DNA of 64,000 nt from Bin5 sp965218625 (GTDB lineage: Bacteria > Chloroflexota > Anaerolineae > Caldilineales > Caldilineaceae): positions 434,001-498,000 of the forward strand of contig CBDCLG010000020.1 of NCBI GenBank assembly GCA_965218625.1. The letters are read 5' to 3'. The position numbers were made by a program, and so were the translations under genes. Of this stretch, positions 26,248 through 35,810 are shown piece after piece (within the stretch, counting starts at the first letter, position 1; every line of letters begins with the position of its first letter). A model generated the notes under the pieces. The model ran no database searches and was not told where the DNA came from. It saw only the letters and a program-made list of their open reading frames with translations.

Positions 26248-26303
26248 AAAGCCCGTCAGGACGCGTTCATCGTTTCCGAACGGGGAAAGGAAGGAGAGGA
26301 GAA

Positions 26304-27620
26304 ATGGGAAAAATCGCTTTCATAGGCGCGGGAAGCCGCGGTTTCGCCAAGCAGCTGATGATGGACATTCTGACGCGCCCGGCGCTGGCCGAGGGCACGG
26401 TCAGCCTGATGGACGTCAGCCAGGAGTACGTCGACATCACCGCCGCTTTGGCCGAGAAGATTGTTAAGCAACTCAATCTGCCGACCAAGATAGAGGCCAC
26501 GACCGACCGCCGCCGCGCGCTCGACGGGGCCGACTACGTGATCTCGACCATCCGGCCGACCGGCATCGACACGCGCACCGAATCGATCCTGATCGCCGAA
26601 AAGTACGGTGTCCTGCAGGTCGTTGGCGGCGAAACAGGCGCAAGCGCGATGGAGTGCGCGATCAAGTATCTGCCGCGTCTGCTGGAGATCGTGCGCGACA
26701 TCGAAGAGCTCTGCCCTGACGCGCTCTTCCTGCACTACTCGAACCCAACGCCAATTCTCTCGTGGGCGCTCAACAAGGTGACGCCGGTACGGAGCATCGG
26801 CATGTGCCACAGCGTCCAGGGCACCGCGGAGGAACTGGCCGGCTACATCGGCGCGCCGATCGAAGAGACCGGCCACTGGGTTGCCGGGGTAAACCATCAA
26901 GCCTGGTTCCTGCGGCTGGAATGGAACGGCGAAGACGCCTACCCGCTGCTGCGGGAGAAGATGGCCGACCCGGAAATCTACGAGCAGGACATCGTCCGCT
27001 TCGAGATGATGAAGCATTTCGGCCATTTCATCACCGAGTCGAGCCATCACAACTCGGAGTATGTGCCCTACTTCCGCAAGAATCGCGAGCTTATCGACCG
27101 TTACTCGAACAAGCGCGGCCGCCTGGCCGGCGAAGTGCGCTTCGAGACCGGCAGAGACAGCTACGTCAAGCGTAAGGCGGAGCAAGTAGAGGTCTTAAGA
27201 GAGGAGGCGTTCGGTGACGCCCCGCTGGCGATCGAGCGCGGCGCGGAGTACGTATCGGGCATTTTCAACGCCATCGAAAGCAACGAGCCGTTCCGCTTCA
27301 ACGGCAATGTGATCAACACGGGCTTGATCACCAATCTGCCTCCGGGATGCGTGGTGGAGGTTCCCTGCCTGGTGGACAACATGGGCGTGCATCCCTGCCA
27401 TGTTGGCGATCTGCCGCCACAGTGCGCCTCGCTGAACCGGAACCGGATTGCCGGCGATGAGCTGATGGTCAAGGGTATCCTGGAGGAGGACCGACAGGCC
27501 ATCGAGCAGGCGATTGCGCTCGACCCGCTGGCCGCGGCGGTCTGCACGCTCGATCAGATCCACGACCTGACCGAAGAGCTGTTCAGCGTCCTCGGCCCGG
27601 AGTTCGAGCTATTCAAATAA
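26304..27620 (+). CDS. Family 4 glycoside hydrolase
   Basis: A 438-residue NAD+- and metal-dependent glycosidase of the GH4 family, the same length as the product of 14063-15379 and collinear with it. GAGSRGF at 8-14 binds NAD+, NPTP occupies the NPTT position, and C168 (GMCHSVQGT) and the histidine in VNHQAWF are the metal-site residues. The ATG follows GGAAAGGAAGGAGAGGAG. Close paralogs here probably process different linkages or substituted sugars. Confidence 0.92.
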   Translation: MGKIAFIGAGSRGFAKQLMMDILTRPALAEGTVSLMDVSQEYVDITAALAEKIVKQLNLPTKIEATTDRRRALDGADYVISTIRPTGIDTRTESILIAEKYGVLQVVGGETGASAMECAIKYLPRLLEIVRDIEELCPDALFLHYSNPTPILSWALNKVTPVRSIGMCHSVQGTAEELAGYIGAPIEETGHWVAGVNHQAWFLRLEWNGEDAYPLLREKMADPEIYEQDIVRFEMMKHFGHFITESSHHNSEYVPYFRKNRELIDRYSNKRGRLAGEVRFETGRDSYVKRKAEQVEVLREEAFGDAPLAIERGAEYVSGIFNAIESNEPFRFNGNVINTGLITNLPPGCVVEVPCLVDNMGVHPCHVGDLPPQCASLNRNRIAGDELMVKGILEEDRQAIEQAIALDPLAAAVCTLDQIHDLTEELFSVLGPEFELFK

Positions 27621-27648
27621 AGGGGGTTGCCAAGCACCTATACCGAAA

Positions 27649-27693
27649 GCGCAGGCGCACAGCCGCACGTGCCTAGGCGCTGTACGCCTGCGC
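27649..27693. terminator. Hairpin between convergent GH4 genes, candidate bidirectional terminator
   Basis: GCGCAGGCGCACAGC (27649-27663) and GCTGTACGCCTGCGC (27679-27693) are complementary at 14 of 15 positions with a 15-base loop. It lies between the stop codons of two convergent GH4 genes. There is no clear T-tract, so Rho-independent function is uncertain. Confidence 0.5.
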
Positions 27694-28992
27694 CTATTGG
27701 AACTGGGGCAGGTGTTCGGCGTCGGCCTCGAAGAGCTCCTCCACCATGTCGTGAATCTGGTCCAGGGTGCAGACGGACGCGGTCAGCGGGTCCAGACCGA
27801 CCGCCTGCTCGATGGCTTTGCGGTCGGCTTCGAGCGCGCCTTTGACGGTCAGCTCGTCGCCCGCCAGGCGGCTGCGGTTCAGAGAAGCGCACTGCGGCGG
27901 CAGGTCGCCGACGAAGCAGGGATGGATGCCCATATTGTCGACCAGGCACGGCACTTCGACGCAGCAGCCCGGCGGCAAATTGGTGATCAGCCCATCGTTC
28001 AGCACGTTGCCGTTGAAGCGGATCGGCACGTTGGTCTCCATCGCATTGATGATCTCGATGCAGTACTCCTCGCTCGTGTCGACCGTCACCGGCCCATCGC
28101 CGAAAGCCTCGACGCGCAGCTCCTCCCTCCGCTCCTCCGCCCTGCCAACCGAGGAGACCAGCAGGTCCTCCCAGGAGCCGACTTTGGGCGCAAAACGCGC
28201 AATCATCTCCGGCGTGCGACGGAAGTAGGGCACGTACTCCGAATTGTGGTAGCTGGACTCGGTCAGAAAGTGGCCGAAATACTTCATCATCTCCCAGCGC
28301 ACCCTGTCCTGCGCGTAGATTGCCGGGTCCTCCATCTTCGCGCGCAGCAGCGGATAGGCGTCCTCGCCGTTCCACTCATAACGCAGGAACCAGGCCTGGT
28401 GGTTGACCCCGGCCACCCAGTGACCTGTCTCCTCAAAGGGCGCGCCGAGGTAGTGCGCCAGCTCCATCGCCGTCCCCTGCACGCTGTGGCACAGCCCGAT
28501 ACTCTTTACCGGCGAAGCAATGTTCATCGCCCAAGGCACCGTAGTCGTGGGATTGGCGTAGTGCAGGAACCAGGCGTCGGGACACAGCTCCTCCATGTCG
28601 CGGCAGATGTCCAGCATCACCGGAATGTAGCGCAACGCGTGGAATACGCCGCCCGGGCCGGTCGTGCAGCCGACCGCCTGGTCGACCCCGTATTTGCGTT
28701 GAATCTTATGCTCGACCATGCGCGCCTCGAGACCGTGCAGCAGGATCACCGAGATCACATAGTCGGACCCCTCCAGCGCGCGCCGCCGGTCGGTGCTCGA
28801 CTCGATCTTTGTCCCCACGCCCAGCTGTTTCGCCATCTTCCTGGCCAGGGCGGTGGTGATGTCGAGGTAGTCCTGGTTGATGTCCATCAGGGAGAGTGTC
28901 CCCTCGGACAGCGCGGGCCGGGTGAGAATGTCTGAGATAAACCGCTTGCTGAACCCGGTGCTGCCGGCGCCGATCAAGGTAATCTTAGCCAC
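27694..28992 (-). CDS. Family 4 glycoside hydrolase
   Basis: A 432-residue GH4 enzyme and last gene of the minus-strand ABC operon, 16 bases after the MalG-type permease. The NAD+ loop reads GAGSTGF, and NPTTTVP, GLCHSVQGT and VNHQAWF are the diagnostic active-site segments. It is convergent with a second GH4 gene at 26304. Acting in the cytoplasm on the imported glycoside is the natural inference from its position. Confidence 0.92.
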   Translation of the reverse strand: MAKITLIGAGSTGFSKRFISDILTRPALSEGTLSLMDINQDYLDITTALARKMAKQLGVGTKIESSTDRRRALEGSDYVISVILLHGLEARMVEHKIQRKYGVDQAVGCTTGPGGVFHALRYIPVMLDICRDMEELCPDAWFLHYANPTTTVPWAMNIASPVKSIGLCHSVQGTAMELAHYLGAPFEETGHWVAGVNHQAWFLRYEWNGEDAYPLLRAKMEDPAIYAQDRVRWEMMKYFGHFLTESSYHNSEYVPYFRRTPEMIARFAPKVGSWEDLLVSSVGRAEERREELRVEAFGDGPVTVDTSEEYCIEIINAMETNVPIRFNGNVLNDGLITNLPPGCCVEVPCLVDNMGIHPCFVGDLPPQCASLNRSRLAGDELTVKGALEADRKAIEQAVGLDPLTASVCTLDQIHDMVEELFEADAEHLPQFQ

Positions 28993-29008
28993 GTTACATC
29001 TCCTTTGG

Positions 29009-29911
29009 TTAGCCCTTTACGCCGCTGATCACGACACCCTGGATGAAATGACGCTGGAAGATAAAGAAGATAACAACCGGAGGCAGGGACATGAGCAGGG
29101 CTATGGCCATTGTGTGCGAGAAAAAGTGAACGGCCGGATAGGCGCCGCCCTTGGACCACATGGCAATGCCGATGCTTAACGTCTGTTTGTCCGCCGTGTT
29201 GAGATAGATCAGCGGCCCGAGCAGATCATTCCACTGCTCCATGAAGGTGAAAATGGCCACCGTTCCCAGCACCGGCATCGACAAGGGCAGGACGATGCGC
29301 ACAAAAATGTCCAAATAGCTGGCCCCGTCGATGCGCGCGGCGTCGTCGTAGTCGAGCGGAATGGTCATGAAAAACTGCCGCAGGAGGAATACGTAAAAGG
29401 CGCCTCCGCCGAAAAACGCCGGTACAATCAGGGGCAGGAGCGAGTTGAGCCAGCGCAGCTCCTTGAAGATAAGGTACTGGGGAATCAGTGTCACCTGGTA
29501 GGGGATCATCATCGTACTCAGCACCAGGATGAAGAGCGGCCCTCGCCATCGAAAACGGAGGCGGGCAAAGGCGTAGGCGGTCATGCTGGCGGTCAGAATC
29601 CGGCCGATTTCGACCCCAATGACCAGAAGCACGGTGTTGCGGAAATAGCCGAAGAAAGGCATCTGATCCAGGGCGTAAGGATAGTTTTGCCAGAAAACCG
29701 GATTGGGAATCCAACTAGGGGGTACCTTCCAGACCTCCTGCGGGTCCTTCAGTGAAGAGGACAGCATGAAAAGGAATGGCACCATGAAGAGAAATCCCAG
29801 GCCCAAGAGTAACGCGTAAATGATCAGCTTGAACCAGAAGTTACGACTGCGGGGGCCCTGCCACCACTGCGAAATCATGGTTGGCTGCGGTTTGGTCAGT
29901 GCTTGCGTCAT
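29009..29911 (-). CDS. Sugar ABC transporter permease, MalG type
   Basis: A 300-residue inner-membrane permease with the EAA loop DYDDAARIDGAS followed by IVLPLSMPVL and the C-terminus QRHFIQGVVISGVKG. The start overlaps the stop of the MalF-type gene by four bases (ATGA), so translation is coupled. It is clearly related to the MalG copies at 3954 and 5424, indicating that the transporters in this window are paralogous. Confidence 0.93.
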   Translation of the reverse strand: MTQALTKPQPTMISQWWQGPRSRNFWFKLIIYALLLGLGFLFMVPFLFMLSSSLKDPQEVWKVPPSWIPNPVFWQNYPYALDQMPFFGYFRNTVLLVIGVEIGRILTASMTAYAFARLRFRWRGPLFILVLSTMMIPYQVTLIPQYLIFKELRWLNSLLPLIVPAFFGGGAFYVFLLRQFFMTIPLDYDDAARIDGASYLDIFVRIVLPLSMPVLGTVAIFTFMEQWNDLLGPLIYLNTADKQTLSIGIAMWSKGGAYPAVHFFSHTMAIALLMSLPPVVIFFIFQRHFIQGVVISGVKG

Positions 29912-30840
29912 GATCTCTCTTCCGCCTCATAGTATATGAGCCGACCGGACAGGCGCAGGAGCAGAAGGGTCAGCGCCAGAATGATGATGAACAGTACCCA
30001 GGCCAGGGCCGAGGCATAGCCCATCTGCAGGAAACGCCAGCCGTGGTTATAGAGATGCAGCACAAAAAAGAGCGTGGAGTTGACAGGTCCGCCGTCGGTC
30101 ATCACAAACGCGGCAGTAAAAACCTGAAACGAACCGATCATGCTCGTAACAGTAACGAACAGGATGACGGGCGACGTCATCGGCAGGGTAACATGGATAA
30201 AGCGGGACCACGCGCCGGCGCCGTCAAGTTCGGCGGCTTCATAGAGTGAGGTGGGAACGCTTTGCAGCCCGGCCAGATAGATGACCATGCCGCCTCCGAT
30301 TCCCCACAGACTGATAATGATAAAGGTAGGCAGCGCCCATTCGGTCGAAGCCAGCCACTTCGGACCTTCAATGCCAATCCCAGCCAGGGCAGAATTGGCC
30401 AGGCCGATTTCGGGATGGAACACCCACATCCACATCAGAGCGGTGGCGACGGCGGGTGTGACCGCGGGAAGGAAGAAGACCGTGCGGAAGACCGAAAGTC
30501 CGTGAACGGTCTGATTGAGAAGAATGGCCAGCGCGTAGGCGGTCACCAGCTGCAGCGGCACAATTGCCACGGTGTAGATCGTGGTCACCTTGAGGGACTG
30601 CCAGAACAGAGGGTCCCCCGAGACCATTTGGGTGTAGTTGCGAATCCCCACGAATTCAGGCGAATGGAGGATTGGATACTCGGTAAGGGAAAGAAAGAGG
30701 GAGGCGACAATCGGAAATGCGGTAAAGGCCAGGAAGCCGATCAGCCAGGGCGTCAGGAACAGAAAAGCGATCCGCTCCTCATGCTGGCGCAGTGAAACCA
30801 GCCCGCTTCGTTTCGATGTCACCTCATTCGCAACGGCCAT
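29908..30840 (-). CDS. Sugar ABC transporter permease, MalF/UgpA type
   Basis: A 310-residue permease with an opening segment FLFLTPWLIGFLAFTAFP and the EAA loop YEAAELDGAGAWSRFIHVTLP. The frame is open for eight codons upstream, but ATG at 30840 with GGGAGGTG before it is preferred. It partners with MalG at 29009 and the binding proteins at 30927 and 33406. Confidence 0.92.
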   Translation of the reverse strand: MAVANEVTSKRSGLVSLRQHEERIAFLFLTPWLIGFLAFTAFPIVASLFLSLTEYPILHSPEFVGIRNYTQMVSGDPLFWQSLKVTTIYTVAIVPLQLVTAYALAILLNQTVHGLSVFRTVFFLPAVTPAVATALMWMWVFHPEIGLANSALAGIGIEGPKWLASTEWALPTFIIISLWGIGGGMVIYLAGLQSVPTSLYEAAELDGAGAWSRFIHVTLPMTSPVILFVTVTSMIGSFQVFTAAFVMTDGGPVNSTLFFVLHLYNHGWRFLQMGYASALAWVLFIIILALTLLLLRLSGRLIYYEAEERS

Positions 30841-30926
30841 TTGCGCACCTCCCTCTTTGCCCACTCCCGCATAAGGTGCGCTCAGGGAAATCGCTGCCCT
30901 TCCCTGAGCGCACCGCTATCCGAATG

Positions 30927-32300
30927 TTACGCCTGCAGCCAACCGTCGATTTCGGCTTTGGCCTCGGTCAGAGCTTCTTCCACGGTCTTGAGCTCCAACA
31001 GAATCTCCTGTTCGGCAGTATTCATGCGCCGCAGAATCCGCAGGCTCGCCTTTTCACCCAGCCAGCGCGGGCGGAAGACACCGTCACCGCCGCCTTCAAA
31101 TGCAGGATTCTTGGTGGCAGGATCGCGGAAGACCGCGCCCTCGGCCAAGTCTCGATTGGTCCCTGCCGGCATTCGATCAATGTGGTTGCGGGTATCGAAG
31201 GAGGCATTGTGGAAACTGTCCGTCCTGTACTGCGCCCACAGGTCATCGGTTGTGACGAACCACATCAGATCAAAGGCGGCGTCTACCACTTCAGTATCTT
31301 TATTTAGCGCCCAGCAGTTGCCGCCAACGATCTGTAGCTTCTGCTCGACGTAAGGCCAGGGCAGGTGGTCATAGATGAAGGGGTGCTCGACGATGTTCTG
31401 GGGATTGCCCCAGGAGACGGTAAAGGCGCTGCGCTCAGCCGACCACGCGCGCGACGATCCACCGACTGATTCAAGCTCGGAGGGCGGCATCGCCACCTGG
31501 TGCGTGTGGACCAGGTCATAGCGCAGTTGGAACGACTCGATCACCTCGGGCGATGTCAACTGGATTTCAGTTTCACCGTAGTTGTCTTCGGTGTCGAAGA
31601 TATTCCCGCCACTCTGGTAGGCCATCGTCGCGCCGAGGCCGCCCAGGCCGCCAACACCCATCGACATGCCCCACTGTTCGACAGTGCCGTCTGACGAGCG
31701 CTTGGTCAGCGCCTGCGCCGCTTCGACAAGGTCATCCCAGGTCCAGGAGTCAAAACCCGGTTCGCCGGGATTGGGGATGTCGATGCCTTCGGCGTCTGTC
31801 ATCCCCCTATTGATCCACAGAGTCAACTGCTCGGGGTAGAAGATGGAGATGCCGTAAAGACTGCCTTTGAAACCGTTCTCCAGCCACTGATCGACCCCGA
31901 ACGTGTCCATATCGCGATCTGCTACCAGATCATCCAGCGGGGCCAGACGATCCGAACTCCAGAAATCCCCGAACCAATAGGCATCGACTTCGATCAGGTC
32001 CGGTGCGACGCCACCGGCCATTTGGGTCAGCAGCTTCTGGGGATATTCTCCATGAGGGGTCATCTCCTCGGTGATAGTGATCGGGAGCGCCTTCATGGCT
32101 GCATCGAAACTGGGCGTCATGAATCCGCCCCACCAGTGCGACGCGCGCACTTCCGTCATCTCGGGCATTGCCGCGCCGCCATCGGCTGGCGCGGCGGCCG
32201 GCATCCCTTCCACACAACCTGCCGCCAGTGCCCCTGCAGCGCCGACCACTAATGAACTGCGCAGAAAATCGCGCCTACTCATGCGTCTCTGAACTGTCAT
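30927..32300 (-). CDS. Sugar ABC solute-binding lipoprotein (copy B)
   Basis: A 457-residue Tat-exported lipoprotein with SRRDFLRSSLVVGAAG (residues 8-23) and lipobox AAGC. It is strongly similar along its whole length to the binding protein at 33406-34779, with identical length and collinear motifs such as RASHWWGGFMTPSF. A PhyH gene lies between the two copies. The sequence just before the ATG, with the AAAGGAGCGAACCG site, is also shared, so the duplicated unit included the leader. Divergence in the mature part suggests different ligand preference. Confidence 0.93.
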   Translation of the reverse strand: MTVQRRMSRRDFLRSSLVVGAAGALAAGCVEGMPAAAPADGGAAMPEMTEVRASHWWGGFMTPSFDAAMKALPITITEEMTPHGEYPQKLLTQMAGGVAPDLIEVDAYWFGDFWSSDRLAPLDDLVADRDMDTFGVDQWLENGFKGSLYGISIFYPEQLTLWINRGMTDAEGIDIPNPGEPGFDSWTWDDLVEAAQALTKRSSDGTVEQWGMSMGVGGLGGLGATMAYQSGGNIFDTEDNYGETEIQLTSPEVIESFQLRYDLVHTHQVAMPPSELESVGGSSRAWSAERSAFTVSWGNPQNIVEHPFIYDHLPWPYVEQKLQIVGGNCWALNKDTEVVDAAFDLMWFVTTDDLWAQYRTDSFHNASFDTRNHIDRMPAGTNRDLAEGAVFRDPATKNPAFEGGGDGVFRPRWLGEKASLRILRRMNTAEQEILLELKTVEEALTEAKAEIDGWLQA

Positions 32301-32512
32301 CGGTTCGCTCCTTTCCTGTGGATGGACTCAGAAGCATAGCTAGCTGGTCCACCGATTGCGCACTTCTTTCGTCTGGATGGATTCGTCGAGTCGGCATCAC
32401 CTCCTATCGATTCGTGAAGACGCAGAGCAGTCAGGGATTGCCGGTTTCTGCGCCTGGATTGCCCAACGGGCGGCTCAGGACTCGCTAGAGTCTGTCAGCC
32501 GCATAGGGAGAG

Positions 32513-33376
32513 TCAATAGGGACGCGCGCTGGGCACGCCCCACTCGACATGATCGGCCTCGTCCAGGTCCACCTGCCACGCGGCAGAACCCTTCCATGCA
32601 AACGGTTGCTCGGCCTGAGAATAGGCCATCTTTCGGCGCAGTTGTATGGCGCGATACATGTACTGCATCTGCAGCTTTACGAGCGTGTCGCTGGCCTGGT
32701 ACTCATTCATGTAAGGCCCGATTCCAAACGTACCGAAATAGATCGTGCGCCGCACCTTTCCGCCGCGGCCAACGCGCGAAGCGTGCAGGAGATTGGCGGC
32801 GTGCACGACCACGTCGCCCGCCTGCGTTTCAACCGGCACCGCGCCCGGAATGTCAAAACCGTGTTCGTCGACCATGTCCTGGATGTCCACAAGGTCCCAC
32901 TTGTGGCTGCCTGGCACCACGTAGACGGCGCCGTTTTCGACGGTGGAAGCGTCCAGATCGACGCCGAGCACGGCCAAGCTATCGGAAGCCCTGTGCATCA
33001 CACCCGTGGCCAGGTCGCGATGCCAGGGGACCGGCGCGCCGTACTCCGGCATCTTAATCACCAGGGCATCGTCGGCGACGATGAAGTCACGCCCCAACAG
33101 CCCTTCGGTGATCGCCAGAATGCCGGGGTGTCCGTACAAAGCCTGACACGCGGTCGCCCGCTTGCCGGGGAAGTTGATGCGGCGCAGGATATCCTGCCCG
33201 GTGTCGGGATTGCGAATGTAGTTGTAGTCCGGCTGCGGAACCTGCAACGCCGACGCGAACTCGATCAGCCGGTCGGTCGCGTTCTGCAACTGTGCCACCT
33301 CAACCGCGGAGAGAACTCCGGGCAGGTGCAGGTATCCGTTTTCGGCGTAGAACTCTATCTGCTTCTGTTCCAGCAT
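32513..33376 (-). CDS. PhyH-type Fe(II)/2-oxoglutarate oxygenase
   Basis: A 287-residue PhyH family protein inside the ABC operon, between two duplicated binding-protein genes. The facial triad is H119 and D121 (PWHRDL) and the histidine in NLLHASR, with arginines in KVRRTIYFG for 2-oxoglutarate. VVPGSHKW is conserved. ATG at 33376 matches the family start better than the open frame from 33397. Its position suggests coordinated expression with sugar uptake. Confidence 0.88.
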   Translation of the reverse strand: MLEQKQIEFYAENGYLHLPGVLSAVEVAQLQNATDRLIEFASALQVPQPDYNYIRNPDTGQDILRRINFPGKRATACQALYGHPGILAITEGLLGRDFIVADDALVIKMPEYGAPVPWHRDLATGVMHRASDSLAVLGVDLDASTVENGAVYVVPGSHKWDLVDIQDMVDEHGFDIPGAVPVETQAGDVVVHAANLLHASRVGRGGKVRRTIYFGTFGIGPYMNEYQASDTLVKLQMQYMYRAIQLRRKMAYSQAEQPFAWKGSAAWQVDLDEADHVEWGVPSARPY

Positions 33377-33405
33377 AGCCGCTGCACCGCCTTTCACCGA
33401 CGACG

Positions 33406-34779
33406 CTATTTGTTCAACAGAGGATCGATCTCTGCCTTGGCGTCCGCCAGGGCTTCCTCTACCGTCTTAATCTGCAGCAGGATCTCTTCCTCAGCCGTTC
33501 TCATTCTACGCTGAATTTCCAGGGCGGCCTTTTCACCGAGCCAGCGCGGCCCGAAGACGCCGTCGCCTCCGCCCTCGAACGCCGGATTCTTGGTGGCGGG
33601 GTCTCTGTAGACGACGCCTTCGGCCAAGTCCTTGTTCACCCCGCTGGGCATGCGGTCGATGTGGCCGCGCGTTTCGTAGGCGGCGTTGTGGAAGCTGTCG
33701 GTCCGGTACTGCGCCCACAGGTCGTCGGTGGTGATGAACCACATCAGCTCGAACGCTTCATCAATCACCGCCGAGTCCTGGTTGAGTGACCAGCAGTTGC
33801 CGCCGTAGATCTGGACTCTCTGTTCCTTATACGGCCAGGGCAGGTGGTCGTAAAGGAAGGGGTGCTCGACGATGTTCTGTGGATTGCCCCAGCTCGACGT
33901 GATGGCGCACCGCCCCGCCGACCAGGCGCGCGAACTACCGCCCACCGCCTCAACTTCCGAAGGCGGCATGCCCACGCCGTGCGTATGGACAAGGTCGTAG
34001 CGCTGCTGGAACGATTCGATCACTTCAGGCGTGGTCAGCAGGATCTCCGACTCCTTAAAGTTGTCCACCGTGTCGAAGATCTGGCCGCCGTTCTGGTAGA
34101 CCATCGTCAAGCCCAGGCCGTTGAGGCCGGCAATCCACATCGACATGCCGTAACGCTCGACCGTGCCATCGGATGCCCGAACTGTGAGCGCATCGAGGAC
34201 TTCGACGAAATCGTCCCAGGTCCAGGAGTCAAAGGCCGCGTCGCCGGGGTTGGGGATGTCGATGCCGGCCTCGTCCGTCATCTCTTTGTTTATCCAGAGG
34301 GTCATCTGCTCGGGGTAGAAGATCGAGAGACCGTAGAGGCTGCCTTCATAGCCGTTTTCGACCCACTGATCGAAGCCCCACTTGGTCATGTCGCGGTCGG
34401 CGACGAGGTCGTCGAGCGTTGCAATGCGCCCCGAGGGCCAGAAGTCGCCGAAATTGTCGGCCGCGACCTCGATCAGGTCGGGCGCGACGCCGCCCGCGAG
34501 CTGGGTCAGCAGTTTTTGGTTGTATTCGCCCCAGGGGGTCATCTCTTCAGTGATGTCGACGGGGAGCGCCTTTTCGGCTGCTTCAAAACTGGGCGTCATG
34601 AAGCCGCCCCACCAGTGGGAGGCGCGTACAACCGTAGGCTCCTGCATTGCCGCGTCCCCTCCAGCGGGGGCTGCAACGGGCATACCTTCCACGCAACCGG
34701 CTGCCAGAGCGCCGGCAGCGCCAACGACCAGGGAACTACGCAGAAAATCACGTCGACTCATGCGTTCTTGCCGTGCCAT
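33406..34779 (-). CDS. Sugar ABC solute-binding lipoprotein (copy A)
   Basis: A 457-residue Tat-exported lipoprotein and first gene of the minus-strand operon. It has SRRDFLRSSLVVGAAG, a lipobox AAGC, then RASHWWGGFMTPSF. It is a close paralog of the gene at 30927-32300. AAAGGAGCGAACCG precedes the ATG in both copies. Having two receptors for one permease pair would widen the range of ligands imported. Confidence 0.93.
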   Translation of the reverse strand: MARQERMSRRDFLRSSLVVGAAGALAAGCVEGMPVAAPAGGDAAMQEPTVVRASHWWGGFMTPSFEAAEKALPVDITEEMTPWGEYNQKLLTQLAGGVAPDLIEVAADNFGDFWPSGRIATLDDLVADRDMTKWGFDQWVENGYEGSLYGLSIFYPEQMTLWINKEMTDEAGIDIPNPGDAAFDSWTWDDFVEVLDALTVRASDGTVERYGMSMWIAGLNGLGLTMVYQNGGQIFDTVDNFKESEILLTTPEVIESFQQRYDLVHTHGVGMPPSEVEAVGGSSRAWSAGRCAITSSWGNPQNIVEHPFLYDHLPWPYKEQRVQIYGGNCWSLNQDSAVIDEAFELMWFITTDDLWAQYRTDSFHNAAYETRGHIDRMPSGVNKDLAEGVVYRDPATKNPAFEGGGDGVFGPRWLGEKAALEIQRRMRTAEEEILLQIKTVEEALADAKAEIDPLLNK

Positions 34780-35211
34780 CGGTTCGCTCCTTTGTCTGAG
34801 GATGGATTCGTCAACGAAAAAGAAGACCGGCCCAAATCCAACGATCGGGCGCGTGTCGTGTTTCTCTCCTATCGTCTGGGTGGCATCACCCCCCTTGCGG
34901 GGTCTCTAAGTGTCGACGACCGATGGCCGCACATTCCAAGTAAGGGATACGCAGGCGTGACCCATTCAAGATACAGCGAATGATTTGCTTGATTGCCTGT
35001 GAGTAAGCCAGTTATAGCACATTTTCTGGAATCCGAAAAGCGGAAATTCCCACCTGCGCGGCGGCCTGGACGACGGCCAGAGATACCATGGCGCGCGGTG
35101 GGGAACCGGTTGACGGCTGCTTCAACTAAAGCAAGAGCAGAGGTCTTATTGTCAAGAAGGAGAGACAGGCGAAGGGACGGGAGGCAAGTTCTGCTCTTGG
35201 GGAAGGTCCGC
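34780..35211. other. 432-base intergenic region, leader and promoter of the ABC operon
   Basis: On the minus strand it holds a candidate promoter (35011-35016), then a leader of about 230 bases. The leader contains a CCCC-GCAA-GGGG hairpin near 34890-34903 and short segments (GGTGATGCC, CCAGACGA, GACGAATCCATCC) that recur in the 32301-32512 leader of the duplicated binding-protein gene. No coding frame is credible here. The part from about 35030 to 35211 shows nothing recognisable. Confidence 0.5.
35011..35016 (-). promoter_or_regulatory. Candidate extended -10 promoter of the third ABC operon
   Basis: Minus strand TGCTATAAC, an extended -10 (TGn plus TATAAC), lies in a locally AT-rich stretch about 230 bases before the ATG at 34779. 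No good -35 hexamer is seen, as is common for extended -10 promoters. Confidence 0.4.
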
Positions 35212-35784
35212 TCAGCCTTGCTGACGCCTGGTGCGCCAGCGCCGCGCCCAGGTGAGGGACGCGCTGGCCGCGACCGCCATCAGCGCGGCAAGGACATTGA
35301 AGAGTACGTCGCGGACGTCGTAAGCCCGGGTAGGCAGAAAGGCCTGGATGCTCTCGTCTACGAGGCCGATGAGCGAGGCGGCCAGCACAGCCAGGAACGC
35401 GGGCGCGGGGACGCGGCGGCCATGGTTGGCGCGCTCGGTGAGCGCCTCATAGATGAAGACGGCAACGACGCCGTACTCGATGAGGTGAGTGCGCTCTTCG
35501 GGCGTAGCGATGCGGGTAAACAGGAGCAGATAGACCGCCGCAACGCCCAGGGCAACGCCGATTTCGGCGCCGCGCGGCCGCGTCTTCAACCCTTGGGTGA
35601 GAATAGCCCCGCCGACCAGGAGCATGCCGAGCATGAACAGGCCGCCCAGCAGACCCTGTTCGCGCAATACGCCTGCCAGCGGCCGCACGATGCCGAGCGT
35701 CGAGTAGATCGCGGCGACGACGAGCAATGTCCAAAGCCAGAGGCGGCGCTCACGACGGGAGGTGAAGAAAGGCAGGAATCTCAT
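35212..35784 (-). CDS. VanZ-like membrane protein
   Basis: A 190-residue membrane protein with about four hydrophobic helices. The VanZ-like signature THLIEYGVVAVFIYEAL and, near the C-terminus, IGLVDESIQAFLPTR-x-YDVRDVLFN contain the conserved acidic and histidine residues of the family. VanZ itself gives low-level teicoplanin resistance, but most homologs have unknown roles. The open frame continues far upstream into a permease remnant; ATG at 35784 (MRFLPFF) is the natural start. It has no functional link to the neighbouring sugar genes. Confidence 0.78.
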   Translation of the reverse strand: MRFLPFFTSRRERRLWLWTLLVVAAIYSTLGIVRPLAGVLREQGLLGGLFMLGMLLVGGAILTQGLKTRPRGAEIGVALGVAAVYLLLFTRIATPEERTHLIEYGVVAVFIYEALTERANHGRRVPAPAFLAVLAASLIGLVDESIQAFLPTRAYDVRDVLFNVLAALMAVAASASLTWARRWRTRRQQG

Positions 35785-35810
35785 CTCAGGGGCGGACCGG
35801 AATAGGCGGA

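Noticed and set aside
34780..35020. Known riboswitch (TPP, SAM, cobalamin or guanidine) in the leader
   Set aside because: None of the conserved core sequences of these classes could be matched; only generic hairpins are seen.
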